DNA of 64,000 bases from Periplaneta americana (taxonomy: Eukaryota > Arthropoda > Insecta > Blattodea > Blattidae): the NCBI RefSeq assembly GCF_040183065.1, contig NC_091119.1, positions 206,092,298 to 206,156,297 of the forward strand. Direction: 5' to 3'. The position numbers were made by a program, and so were the translations under genes. The notes below the pieces were generated by a model that saw only the letters and a list, made by a program, of their open reading frames with translations, had not been told where the DNA came from and searched no databases. The stretch's first letter is position 1, and each line of letters starts with the position of its first letter. Below are positions 33,148-47,102 of the stretch, in pieces.

Positions 33148-36100
33148 TACAACTGCTAATATATTATTATTACTATATGCATTTTTCTTCATCAGTACTG
33201 TCCACAGCTGAGGTCTCCATTGCAAAGCACTTACGGTCAAAAGACCCGTGCACTAGATTAAGACCGGAATATAATTGTGGAATAAATTTTGTAGCTTCAG
33301 CAGCGTTTCCTCTTCTACTAACAAAGCCCTATCAGCAGTAAATCTTACATTTTATTCTTATTTCTCCTATCATCACCCCCCCCCCTTATGTCCTGAAAAC
33401 AGTTCTTCACTAAATGCTCCAAGTATATTTTGAACAGTGTAGGTTATAAACAGCATCCTTGTTGAACTCCTCTCCCTATTCCACTTCCCTATGACTTTGA
33501 ATCATATAAAAGATTATTTAAGAGTCAGCTCTGTTTCGAACCGACCGTGATTTTCTTCAGGATCCCCATAAGTTCATAGGAGTACATTTATTTAATGTCT
33601 GATAACTAGACATCGGATTTTTAGGCACTAAAAATTGCAGTTTTAGGCGCCTAAAATAAGCTCAAAATTTGTAAAATTAGGCTCTATTTTAATGAAAATA
33701 GGCATTTTAGGCACATCAAGATATCATACTTATTTCTTTCACTGAAAGTTTTAGTTATACACTAAAATGAGCACAAAAAAGTATGTTTAAACATTAAAAA
33801 AGAATACTATATTATATTTATAAACAGAGCTGCACAAATTTAATATATTGAAACTAATGAAATAATGATTATTGATATCAAGATTACTCATTTTAAGTTA
33901 TTGAAATTCAGTTCCATGCTCAGACTTTATTATAATTATCTTCACAGTACACCACCAGAATTTTTTCTAAATTCTCCACAGTTAACCTTTGCCTTTTGTC
34001 ACTGAGAATCATTTTGAAAGCAGAAAAACTTATTTCAACCGAAACTGATGTGAGAGGCGCAAATTTTAAATTAGGTACAATAGAAACATCAATACTTACT
34101 GAGAACATTTACACTTTCCCCCGATATCACTCTTGATACTTTTTCCAACAATGAAAATCCTACATTCTTATTTAATACGTTGTCCCACTTATTTTTAACT
34201 TTTTTCCCAGTTTCGCCCAAAGCAGAATGTATGTTCACTTGAGCTTCCTTTACTATTGCTATTTGGCTACAAAGAGATTGTTTTTCACGTTCTAATTGTT
34301 CAACGCTTGCAGGTATGAAAGAAAAGTTTGATGTTATGTAGGCAATATCGTTTTTCACTCGTGAGTCATTCAGACAATCTTTCACTGCTTTCACACACGC
34401 TGCACTATCAGTTTCAGGTAATTTATCAATAACTGTGACCACTTCTTTAAAATACTTAGAATAATACACCACTGACTGAATCCAGGTTCCCCATCGTGTA
34501 ACAACCGGCTGAGGTGGGAGTGGGATATCTGGAAAGTTCTCTCTGAATATTGAAATCCTGGATGGGGCTTTACAAAAACATTTTTTTTGTGTTAGAAATA
34601 AACGAATTGACAAGAGGAAATTCATTCCGGATTGTTTCAGAAACCCAGTGAAGGCCATGTGCTAGACAGGTTACATGCGTGAGGTTAGGATAAAATGTTT
34701 TAAGAAGTGGAGCTGCAGCAACCATGTATGAGGCAGCATCAGTACAAAACAACAGAACTTTAGAATCGTCTATATTACATGAGTATAAAGACTGTAGGCC
34801 TTTATTTACAAAATAAGCAATGGCTTGGCTATTCACTTTCGAAAGTTCCTTAACACATACGAGGTGTGGAATCGAAGGTCCATCAGGACTAAGTTTTCCT
34901 ACTACCATATTTGCTATATACCTATTCATAGGATCTGAGGTTTCATCCACAGAGACCCATATGTGAGAATCACCTATATCCTCCCGAATGGAAGCTAAAG
35001 TTTCATTGTATATTCTGACTAAGTAATTTTTTCTTAGGGTCGACTCAGATGGGATATTTTGTTTGCAGTATTTTTGTAAAAACTGTCTTAAAACCGGATT
35101 TTCAATTGCATTCCAGGGAATGTTAGCAGCAACAAACGCTCTGGTTAAATCAGCATAGAAATTGCTGCTGAGATTGGATGAAGTAGGCTGTGTTAGTAAA
35201 GTTTGTTGCAGTTGATTTTTCTGCTGAGCTTTAGCCTTATGAGCCGCTCCTTGCACATGCTGCTTTAGGTGGCACTTCTTTTCTTGCGAAATCTAAAAAT
35301 GTAAAGTAAACTGAATTAAAATAAAATCCTAATTGTTGTATTGCCGTATTTCTATCACAAAGTTAGTGGGTTCGAACAATCAAAATTTTAATGACCTGCA
35401 AATAATTTAACTATCGGAATTTAAAAGGTTAAAGTGTAGTGGTCTTAAAAAGAATTATACCTCAGGATAGCTCAGTCAATGTATAAATATTATAGGCCTA
35501 CTCATTAAAATTAATAGAATTTATATATTTCAACTATTGTTACATACCTGTTTGCTACAAATCTTGCAGAATATTATTTTTCCATCATAAGCGAATTCTG
35601 AATATTCTGTTAGCCATTGCCGGATCAATGTAGATTTTGCACTTATATTTTTCGGCATTATCGCGTTAAACTTCACAGGAAAACGTCCTACGCTCAAAAC
35701 TTCTCAACACAAATAAGGCGAGGGAAAGAGCAACTGTTAACGAGCATTCAAATGAACCGTTGTTATTGAGATTCAATTGGACAAAAATGCAAAGTTCCAC
35801 TTATTGTTGCATTTCCTGGTAGTGTTAACACTAGGAGGGCCATTCTTTTAAATATTTTGTAACGGTTTACCCTACTAATTCGCAGTTTTACGACTTTTCA
35901 TAAATATTTCAAAAACACTCTTTCTCCAAAAATTGTGATTTTATGACACTCTGAAGGGCAGTACAGCTAATCGGTTTCAGACCGAAAACAGTCATTTTTA
36001 TAGTATAGTGTATCTCTGAATCGGTAGCAGCACATGTTGTGATTGTTGCCTGCTTCAAAACTAAGGTTGGTTCTTTGTCGGCATTTATGCCTCCAAACAT

Positions 36101-37692
36101 GTTAAATTCGGTGAAATCTGTTGCGAGTGTCGTGAGATTCAAAACATTTTGTTTCCTTTATCAATGGTTTCATGGCCGGTGTGACGCAAACTTTCCACTT
36201 TTTAAATGCCTTAAATTTCGCAGTGAATGCATGTATAAATTATAAAAAGTAAGAGTAAAATGCGAAACTTTACAGTGAGTTAGGCATTTTTAGGCGAATA
36301 TTAACAAATTAGGCTCTAATAACCGTTTTAGGGCATTTTAGGGCACTATAAAACTCTTTGAATACCTTTCAATTTCCATTAAACACAAATATTAATAATT
36401 ATTTTTACTTTTCTCCTAAAGAAACAAAATAGGCATTTGCCCTAGAATCCGATGTCTGCTGATAACTTACCATTCCTTAGTCACGGATGTATGGAAAGTT
36501 GGTATAGTTACTTAGTAATAATTTAAAACGCCGTTATTTTTGTTCTGCAACTAGGGTACAAGTAACCACTTACATATATGAATGTTTATGAAATAACATT
36601 TCCTAAAAAAAAAAAAAAAAAAACGATCAAAATATGCCAACACGGAAATTTAAATCTCCTGAAAAAAAATTACAAACACAAATGTCTACGAATATTCATG
36701 TCGCGAAGTTGACAAATATACATTAGACGATCTATTTCTTCATTGCAGGACATTCCTCGTCCCTTGATGTGGATCTGGACGGACTCAAAGAAGTTTTTCT
36801 GTCTTCTGATGTCGGACTCGAACCCTTCACCGCTGCTCATTTGTCACGAGTACGGCGTAACGATGAAGAAATTGAAGAAAAGGTACATTATCTACTCTTC
36901 TATGACATCAGATTAGAGTACTTTCTTAGCCTGGTAGTGCTATCGTAGCGGAATATGTTTGCAGTAAGATATTAGTTCCATTCAGGGGTTGATCGTGCGT
37001 GACAAAACCTGAAAAACTAGCATAGCTTAAGGCTGTGTTGCCAGACTGTACCCATAGAAACATCTTAGCTTTGGTATGGTGAGGAGTCTAAGCAACAATG
37101 CGAGCAACAAGTATAACGGTATGTGTAACACTGCCATATTTAAGGTACTCAGCGTAACTTCTGCTGGGAATGTCCTCAGAATGTCTCACAATGTTCATTC
37201 ACATCGGATTCACTTCTTTTTGAAAATACGTCTGTTGGAACTTTTATCTTCTTCCAACATGCCGAACACTTGGTTCAAATCTGAACCTTCCACTTCGGAT
37301 CTGATCGCAAGCAACGTGCATTTATTAACAGTTTGTTTGTATTTACGTTTTCCAGTCATGCTGCGGAGATTTCAACAGAGATATGGCGAAGAAAAAAGCT
37401 AAACTTCGGAGGGAGTGTTACAATTCTATGAAAAATAGTAAGTTTTATATTATTGGTCCGTGAATATTTATTTTATGAATATCCAAATAAATAAAGAAAT
37501 AATATTAACCAATTATTTCAGGAAAATTTGATTGCGATAAATCGAAAGAAGGACTTCAAGCTCAATATGTAAGTATTCTTTTTGTTATAACTCCTATTAC
37601 AGTTAAGCATCAGATAATATTATCGAATCTGGATAATTATGATATTTCCATTGAGATTAATTAGGCTACAATAAATATATCATCTCCTTAAC

Positions 37693-37745
<53 letters not shown>

Positions 37746-40700
37746 CTGACAGAGATAAGGCCATCAGGCCTTCTCTTCCCCTCTACCATGGGATTGTAAC
37801 TACAATATTAAGAATACAATTACAATTACAATTAATATTGAATATACAAATACAATAAAAATCAAAGTACTAAGAGATTAACAGTCTAATAAGAGCTAGG
37901 CAGTTCATTGAAAAAATTAAGAAGAAAGAATTTTTTTTTATTAACTAAGTAAAAATTAAACCTACTCTACGCAGTAACAAAATGCTTAATAAGCTTGCTT
38001 TTGAACGCTACTAAATTCCGACAGTCTCTCATGTCACTGGGCAGGGTATTCCACAAGCGCGACAGCGAGATTGTGTATGATGATGAATACGATGATGTCT
38101 TATGTGTTGGTATGGCTAGTATGAGGCTATTTTGCGTGCGTGTGAAGAGATTATGATATGATGACAGGTAACTGAAACGGGAGGCAAGGTAGGTAGGTGT
38201 AGAGGTGTGAAGGACTTGGAAAAGGAGAACAAGAGAATGAAAATTTCTACGTTCGTTAAGCCGTAGCCAGTTTAGAGTTTGGAAGGATGGGGTAATGTGG
38301 TTAGAGCGACGGACATCGCAGACGAAGCGAACACAAGAATTATGAACACGTTGTAATCTTTGCGACTGGTTGACATTGAGGTCGGTCAGTAGAGAAACAC
38401 AATAATCGAAGTGGGGCATTACTAGTGTTTCCACTAGTATTTTCTTGAGTAATAGCGGGAGGAATTTTCGAATGCTGTTTAAGGGATGTAGTATGAAAAG
38501 CATTTTCTTGATAATATGGGTTTTGGTAATTCCAGTTTAAATCCGTGTCAAATTCAACTCAAAGGTTTTAAACACAGGAAGCAGAGGGGATTATTGTGTC
38601 GTTTAACTTGACTGGAAGAGCAGTTTCAGATAATAACTAGAATATAATTAATCGCTATTATAATTATCAATAATGCAATTAGTACATTAACACTACTTTC
38701 CTTTTTTAAATTTATACGAAAGGAAAACAAATCTTAGGACATTGTGCATATGATAAAAAAATGATAGGCCTACAAGAAATGATAAACACATGACAATGAT
38801 ATGATATATGATATATGATATGGTATGATATATTATATATGATATGGTATGATATATGATATGGTATGATATATGATATATGATATGGTATGATATATGA
38901 TATATGATATGGTATGATATATTATATATGATATGGTATGATATATTATATATGATATGGTATGATATATGATATATGATATGGTATGATATATTATATA
39001 TGATATGGTATGATATATTATATATATGGTATGATATATGATATATGATATGGTATGATATATGATATATGATATGGTATGATATATTATATATGGTATG
39101 GTATGATATAAGACATGGAATGATATATGATATATGATATGTGATATGATATAAGATACAATATATGATACGATACGATACGACACGATATGATATGATA
39201 TGATATGATATGATATGATATGATATGATATGATATGATATGATATGATATATGATATGATATGATATGATATGATATGATATGATATATGATATGATAT
39301 GATATGATATATGATATGATATATGATATATGATATATGATATGATATGATATGATATGATTTTATACCTGCTCACATCGGTAGTAATAGCCCTTCACAT
39401 TTCTGTAAACAATAAACTATCTCTTTAACATAAACATATACATAATATAGTTATACATAATGATGCCTATAGGCCTATAATTAGTATAATTATTGTTACG
39501 TAACGCTTACATGATCATCTACTACATATTAGTTATTAATTAATTTCAAAAAGGCATATGACTCCGTTAAGAGAGCAATAATAATATAACGTAATATTCT
39601 TATTGAATTAGATATTTCCCAAGAAAGTAGTTCGATTAATTAAAATATGTCTCAGTGAAACTTATAGCAGCGTCCGTATAGGCCTGCTTCTGCCTGCTTC
39701 TTTTCAATTCACTGTGGGCTAAAGCAAGCACATGCACTATCACCTTTACTTTTTAACTTCGCTCTAGAATATGTCATCAGGAAAGTTCTGGATAACCGAC
39801 AGGGTTTGGAATTTAACGGGTTACATCAGCTGCTTGTCTATGCGGATGACGTGAATATGTTAGGAGAAAATCCACAAACGATTAGGGAAAACGCGGAAAT
39901 TCTAGTTGAAGCAAGTAAAGCGATTGGGTTGGAAGTAAATCCCGAAAAGTCAAAGTATATGATTATGTCTCGTGACCAGAATATAGTACGAAATGGAAGT
40001 ATAAAAATTGGAGATTTATCCTTCGAAGAGGTGGAAAAATTCAAATATCTTGGAGCAACAGTAACAAACATAAATGATACTTGGGAGGAAATTAAACACA
40101 GAATAAATATGGGAAATATCTGCTATTATTCGGTTGAGACATTTTGTCTCCAATTCTGCTATCTAAACACCTAAAAATTAGAATTTATAAAACAGTTATA
40201 TTATCGGTTGTTCTGTATGGTCGTGAAACTTGGACTCTCACTTTGAGAGAGGAACAGATATTAAGGGTGTTTGGGAATAAGTTCTTAGAAAAATATTTGG
40301 GGCTAAGAGGGATGAAGTTACAGGAGAATGGAGGAAGTTCCAGAATGCAGAACTGCAGGCAGTGTATTCTTCACCTGACATAATTATGAACATTAAACCG
40401 TAATGTTTGAGATGGGAAGGGCATGTAGCATGTATGGGCGAATCCAGAAATGCATAAAGTGTGTTAGTTTGGAGGTCTGAGGGGAAAAAGACCATTTGGG
40501 CAGGCCGAGAAGTAGATGGGAAGATAATATTAAAATGTATTTGAGGGAGGTGGGATATGATGGTAGAGACGGGATTAATCTTGCTCAGGGTACGGACTGA
40601 TGGTGGGCTTATGTGAGGGCGGGAATGAACCTTCCTAAAAACCATGAACAAGTACGTAAGTACTTATATTAGCATCACACTTGTAGAAACAAATTAAAAT

Positions 40701-43700
40701 TCTAGACTTCTCGCATAAATCAGAACTGCTTTTTGTACTTTTTCCCGACACCAACCTTGTTATGTCCGGTGAAATGTTGTTTTCTGCAGCAAAATAAACT
40801 CTAATGGAAGACCTAAATTGGCAAATATTCCAAGTATATTGAAGTAATTTTTTCAGAAGACCAATGAATCTATATAGGCTTGCAATATGAAAATTGAAAT
40901 AAATAACTGTATGATCCAAAAACACAGGCTGAGAGTCGGACTTGGGATATTCTTTTTTTATAGAATGGTACCCTATGCAAAACACAACTTGCCATGTAAA
41001 AAATCTAATTCGGTAAATTTTGGACTGGGATATTGTCATTACAGGTATTCAATTGTAACTGTGATGCTATATTTTTTGAGTCTGATGAGTAAGGATCACA
41101 AAACAAAGCCAACTTGGGATGGAGCAGATCAATATATTTATATTGCCTATGAAACTCATCCCAGAGAGTTTGTAAAACATTGCAGTATTTTACACTGTTG
41201 AGCAAGGTGTTCAATGGCTGAAGGCGTTGAAATTATAAAAATTCTGTTTTGAGGTCTTTCACATCCGCAATGAAATTTCATCTGTAAGCTTTTAACAATA
41301 TTTATGAAATCACAAGTTAATTGATTCTTTTTTGCATTCTCAAATGAAAACGTTCAGAAGCTCGAACCTATTCGTAAAAAAAATTAAGGTACTCGATCCA
41401 TGTAGAGTCAACTAGCTCTGGAATGTCTCTATTCTTCTATTATGAACTAGCCGTACCCGTGAGCTCCGCTGCACCCGTTAGAAATAAATATAAAGTAATT
41501 ACATAATTAAAATAGGATGTTTGATCCAGGGAAAATTCGTGTTTGATAGAAGGATAAATCGTTTAATAAGTTACTTAATTTAAATTGCATCCAAATAATT
41601 AAAATGCGGTCATTTTGGTCCAGAGACACTCATTTGGTGCAATGACAATTCCTTTAACATGTTTCTTAATTTTTATTACATGCAACCATAGTTTAATGAA
41701 GATTGACATAATTTTGATTTAATGTGTATATTTTATTTTACTTGTTATAGGTTTCTATTGAATTATGGTAATAACTTAATTTTAACCCTTGTTTTCTACG
41801 TATTCAGTAAATGGCGCTTGGCCCACTATGGTTCTGAACTCTTCAAATTACTTAAATTATATTGTATAAATTACATATTATATTATATTATATTATATTA
41901 TATTATATTATATTATATTATATTATATTATATATTACATTACATTACTTTACATTACATTACTTAACTTTACATTACATTACATTACATTACATTACAT
42001 TATATTATATTATATTATATTATATTATATTATATTATATTATATTATATTATATTATATTATATTATATTATATCAGAAGTTACTGTAATAACATTATA
42101 GCATTATGTCCATCTAGAGAAATTACACTTTCCAATGGTGAAAGAATATTTAATTATACAAATCGGTTAATTTAGCTTCCGATATTACTTCACAGAAACA
42201 CAGAAACAGTCTCTGTAGGCTATCTTTCATAGCTTTCGTTTGTTGCTGTCCAAGGCCCCTTATAGACGAAGTCATTTGTTTTTTAATTCATTACACGGCC
42301 TTAGATGGCAGTTATTTTAATTTTAAAACTCATTTATCTCATTAAATATCAGTCCTATCAAACTTTTTCAAGGAATAAAACTTATCGAAAATTAGTTTTA
42401 AAGAAACTTTTGTTATGTAACATTTTTCACAAAATCAATAATAAGCGAGATATTTCGATTTATTTAATTCAGGCCCCCTTATAACCCCCTTTTTAAATAA
42501 CGTATTTTTAATGCCATATAGCCTAAAATCTAAGTTACAACGAACTTAATTTATATTCCAATTTTCATCGAAATCCGTTCAGCCATTATAGCGTGAAAAG
42601 GTAACAAACATACAGACAGACAGACATGCAAACAAAAATTTCAAAAAAGCGATTTTCGGTTTCAGGGTGGTTAATTATATATGTTAGGACCAATTATTTT
42701 TCGAAAATCGAAAATTACCAGAAAAATTTCGGCTACAGATTTATTATTAGTATAGAATCCAATAAATAACTTATTGACGCAATTAAAAAAACCTGGACAT
42801 AACTTTTTCTTGATTTAACCACAATCGTAAGAAACGCCGTCAAACTGAAAATTTATGTACGAAAATCTGGGCAATTTATAGACACAACTCGTGACTGACA
42901 TGTAACGAGTCTGCGTCATTAGCAGCACACACTTTTGTTTCTACTTCATTCGGTAAACATAAAAACAATGCTGTGAGGAAGAAGCTCTACAATACATCTT
43001 CACGTACATTTACTATTATTTATTTTGAATACATAATTCTGTAGATGGACTAATAATTTCAGGCGTTCGACACTGCTTGTCTTTGTAACTAAATTATTTA
43101 CACATAGCAAACGATGCATATCACCTCCACTTTCATTACATAAGAAGTCAAGAGTGCAGTCAGATTGAAACTTAGGTTTACTACGTCTAACTCAATATCC
43201 AACGTATTTACAACCCTTGTGTTCACCAGCATCCCTTACGTTCTCTGAACAGCGCATGCGAAAGGTGAGGCACGCTTGCGCTCTCGTCGACATCAATGGG
43301 TATAGTGCCAATGAGCCCCTATTTTGTTCTTGCATAATAATCATACCTTGCTTGCAAATTTAAGTACATAACAAAACATAATCCTGAAACATATTATAGG
43401 ACATAAGTAAGGGAGAGTTGGGTACTATCGGACATCGGGTAATACTGGACTGTGCGTTTCTTTCATCTACCATAGATGGTAGTGCCTGAATGACGTGGTT
43501 ACGTAACTGTATGAGACATCACAGAAACGTAACCATGTCATTCAGGTACTATCATCTGGTTGCGGATGAAATAAACTCACTGCCCGATATTACCCGATGT
43601 CCGATACTACCCAACTCTTCCCTAATTCATTCTTTCATTCAATGTCCTGCCGGAAGGGCAGGGCTTTCACTACAAAGCTAGCATTCTACAATCCTTTCTA

Positions 43701-46700
43701 TTTTCTGCCTTCCTCTTTGTCTTCTTATATGCTCCATGTATATCTCATTCATTTTTAATTATGAAGTATTAACATTTCAAAAAATATCTGTTTCAGTGTG
43801 CGGACGAATGTATATGCAAGAAGCAAAACGCGGTAAGTGTGGTATGTGACTGAGGAGGTACATAATCTTCGTCTAATTTCTACAAAGTTTTAGTTTCAAT
43901 ATAGGTACAGCGCTCAAATAAATTGTTGCATATTTTTATTGCAAAATTATTAAATACTCGTTATTTATTTCTTTTTCTGGCTGAAAATTGTTGAATATTA
44001 GTTTCTTGCGAACCTGGGAAGACAGGGTCGTTTACGAACATCTCGACACGCTAAGGAAAAAGGTTAATTTGGGATCAATTAACGCAAATTTTATTCTCGG
44101 TTATCCTGCAATATCTAGGAAAATATTTTCGTACATTTCAGATATCTGGCGCCAATGTGATCATTTTATATCATCGTATTAATAAAAATAGAATATGACG
44201 CCGAAGCGTCGACTGCTCTCATAATGGGAGAGATTTCGACATAATAGAGAATGACAAAGGTAATAAACACTTTAAGAACTAATATTTACAACACAAAATA
44301 TCTTCATGCTCGACCATGCCGAAATGTAGTAATTATACACCTGGTAGCTGTCCTTTAATGCATGTCATTAAAGTACACCTACTCATTAAAGGTCAGGTCT
44401 TTCAGCCAATGACGAGTCAGGTTACAACTGTTCAGCCAATGACAGGTCAGCTTTCTACCGTTATAAAACCGCAAGTATCGAATATTCTCGGATATGCAAT
44501 CGAAAGAGAATTAGTGAAAAGTCACGGAGGCTGGAAATCCAATACTGTCGCAGAAGGTTATGTTCTGTTACTATAATAATTAGCGTTAATTGTAAATAAT
44601 ATTCAAATAAATTCAATTTGTCATCTCGTTTTTCAATGTCTAATTTAATTTCAATGTTATTTCTGTAGGTTCTTATGGCATAGCAAGGTCAAAGTGAACA
44701 TCTGTTCCTCGAAAAAAATCAATACTTTCGCGTCTGCCAACATCTCACAACATACGGGACATTGGTCTAGGTCAGATACAAAGAAAATTAGTAATATCAA
44801 GTTATAAATATGGTCGAGCATAAAAAGTCGTATGAAACACGCCTATAATGGTAATTAAGAAGCTCGTATGAATATTATGAAACTCGCTTTCGCTCGTTTC
44901 ATAAATATCCATACTCACTTCTTAATTACCTTCATTATAGGCTCGTTGCATAATGTACTATTCTGAAATATAAATATTTTATAACACTTTTACTCGTGTT
45001 GGTCACACGAGAATTTTTCACTATTGACAGTGCTCACAATAGCTTACTTTTCTTAAAAGTATCGAGATCTCCCAAAAGAACCCTATACGCAATATTGCTT
45101 GGCCTCAAATATAAATATGCATATTTCTTCATAAGTTGGCAATAAAATGATATGCAACAACTTATTTCAGTACTTCATGACCTATCTGTAGGCCTAATTC
45201 TCTTTGTAATAATTTCATGTAATTTATCTTTATCAAAGCCTTATACTTAATCCACGATTATTCGTAACATCTTCAGACCTGTTTCAGGACTTTTCTACTA
45301 GTACACAGCCACGTCAATTTACTTCGGTTAGGTTATGGTATTGAAGGCCGGTTTCTCGAAAATACGAGTATTAAAGTATTCTTTTTAGATAATGAGGCCA
45401 CTAAGTATCACAAGCTAATTCAGGGGTTCTGTTCACTAAATTATCCTGTTGATGGGACAATAAGGAATACGTCACTCTTCGATCAAGATCGGATGGCAGA
45501 CCAGCCATGCGAATAGTGTCGCCAACTAGCATTTCCAAAATTCCCTACATAAACAAGAAACCATCAATTTCCATTGAAGCAACTACCTGAAAATTTGCAT
45601 GAGGAAATTTATTTTAGTTACTGAAAAGACATATCAAAGTGAAAAGTACCAGTAATATTCTGTAAATTATAGTTTTTAGTTTAAAGAAACGTTTGAATCT
45701 CCGTGTGGGAATCCTAGAATCCGGAGGGACTTCTCCCCAGCGGCCATACCTTGAACTCCATCACTGATCCTCGCAGTAAAAATAACACAACTATGTAAAA
45801 CATGCAAAAAGCTTTGAGTTGAATATAGCTACGGTTAAAGTAATGAGCAATTCGCATGAGCTGTGAATAAACTGAACGAATTTACAACAATTACACTTCT
45901 AGGAACATGCTGCAGGTTTCAGTGGCTATTGTCCATGGGAGCGACCTAACATTACGTGTAACTATGAGGCACCTCTGATTTCTTAAGAAGAGAGTTAATA
46001 TCATTCAAACTAAATGTTTCTCTATATGCTTCGTTATATGTACTTTATATATACGTATATATACCATGTTCATTTCAAAGTATAGTCCATACTAGTGGCT
46101 TGTGCAGCAAATGCTGCAAACTAAGTTCATTACACGTTCAAATAAACATTTTTCAGATTTATTGTCAATGAAGAATACCAGACATTCGGAAAGTAATTTG
46201 CTTCCATAAGAATGAAAAATACTCTCTCTCGAGCTAATACTGAAGAGAACCACGCATATAAATATCTACACCACACCGCCATTAAATATATGAAAAAGAC
46301 CCAACCCCACTTGATTAATAATTATAAAAATATTTGATTTTTAATAATATTATCTTACGTAATTTTTATAGCTTTCAGTAACATATACTATACAGCCGCC
46401 ACTCAGTAAAATATAGAAATCAAAATCTAATTTAAGTTATTCTCTATATCTACTTATATAACCCCAAAACGTTTCACTTTCATATCATCAATACAGGATT
46501 AATATGTATAATTAATTAAAAATAGTCACATCATGGCATTAACTACAATAATATTTCATTTCTAGTGGTAAGAATGTCATGAAACCACCTCAAGTTTTGT
46601 AGTTTTTAATATCCAATACAAGCTGTAACCAGAAAATTACACACTACAGAATACAACCTGTAAATTATTTTTAGTAAGTTAAGTTGTTAATAACCAATTT

Positions 46701-47053
46701 AATTTGAGCTCTAAATATGTCAGCGTTCTTGCAGATCATGGCCTTCGTGTAATATTGTTTACTGTAGTATGTATTTTGTTTCATTCTGAAATGCAACACG
46801 GCCGACTTGATTCTCGCTTCGCTTCTCCTTTACAAAAAAGCGAAGGGAATATCAAGTCGGCCGTGAATGCTATTAGCCAGATCTCAAAACTGACGACAGA
46901 TGGATTTTGGAAAATAGGAAAATTATGTTTAAAAATTGACATTTCACTGAAAACTACTATTTTTCCGAAAAACTTTGAGTTCCAAGCTTCAAAATGAGGG
47001 ATCATTTATTAAAATCCGTCCAGCCGTTTTCCCGTAATTTCTATTACGAGTTC

Positions 47054-47102
<49 letters not shown>

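Noticed and set aside
35909-36245. Extra gene in the hAT element
   Set aside because: Short open frames on both strands in the non-coding 5' region of the transposon; no motif.
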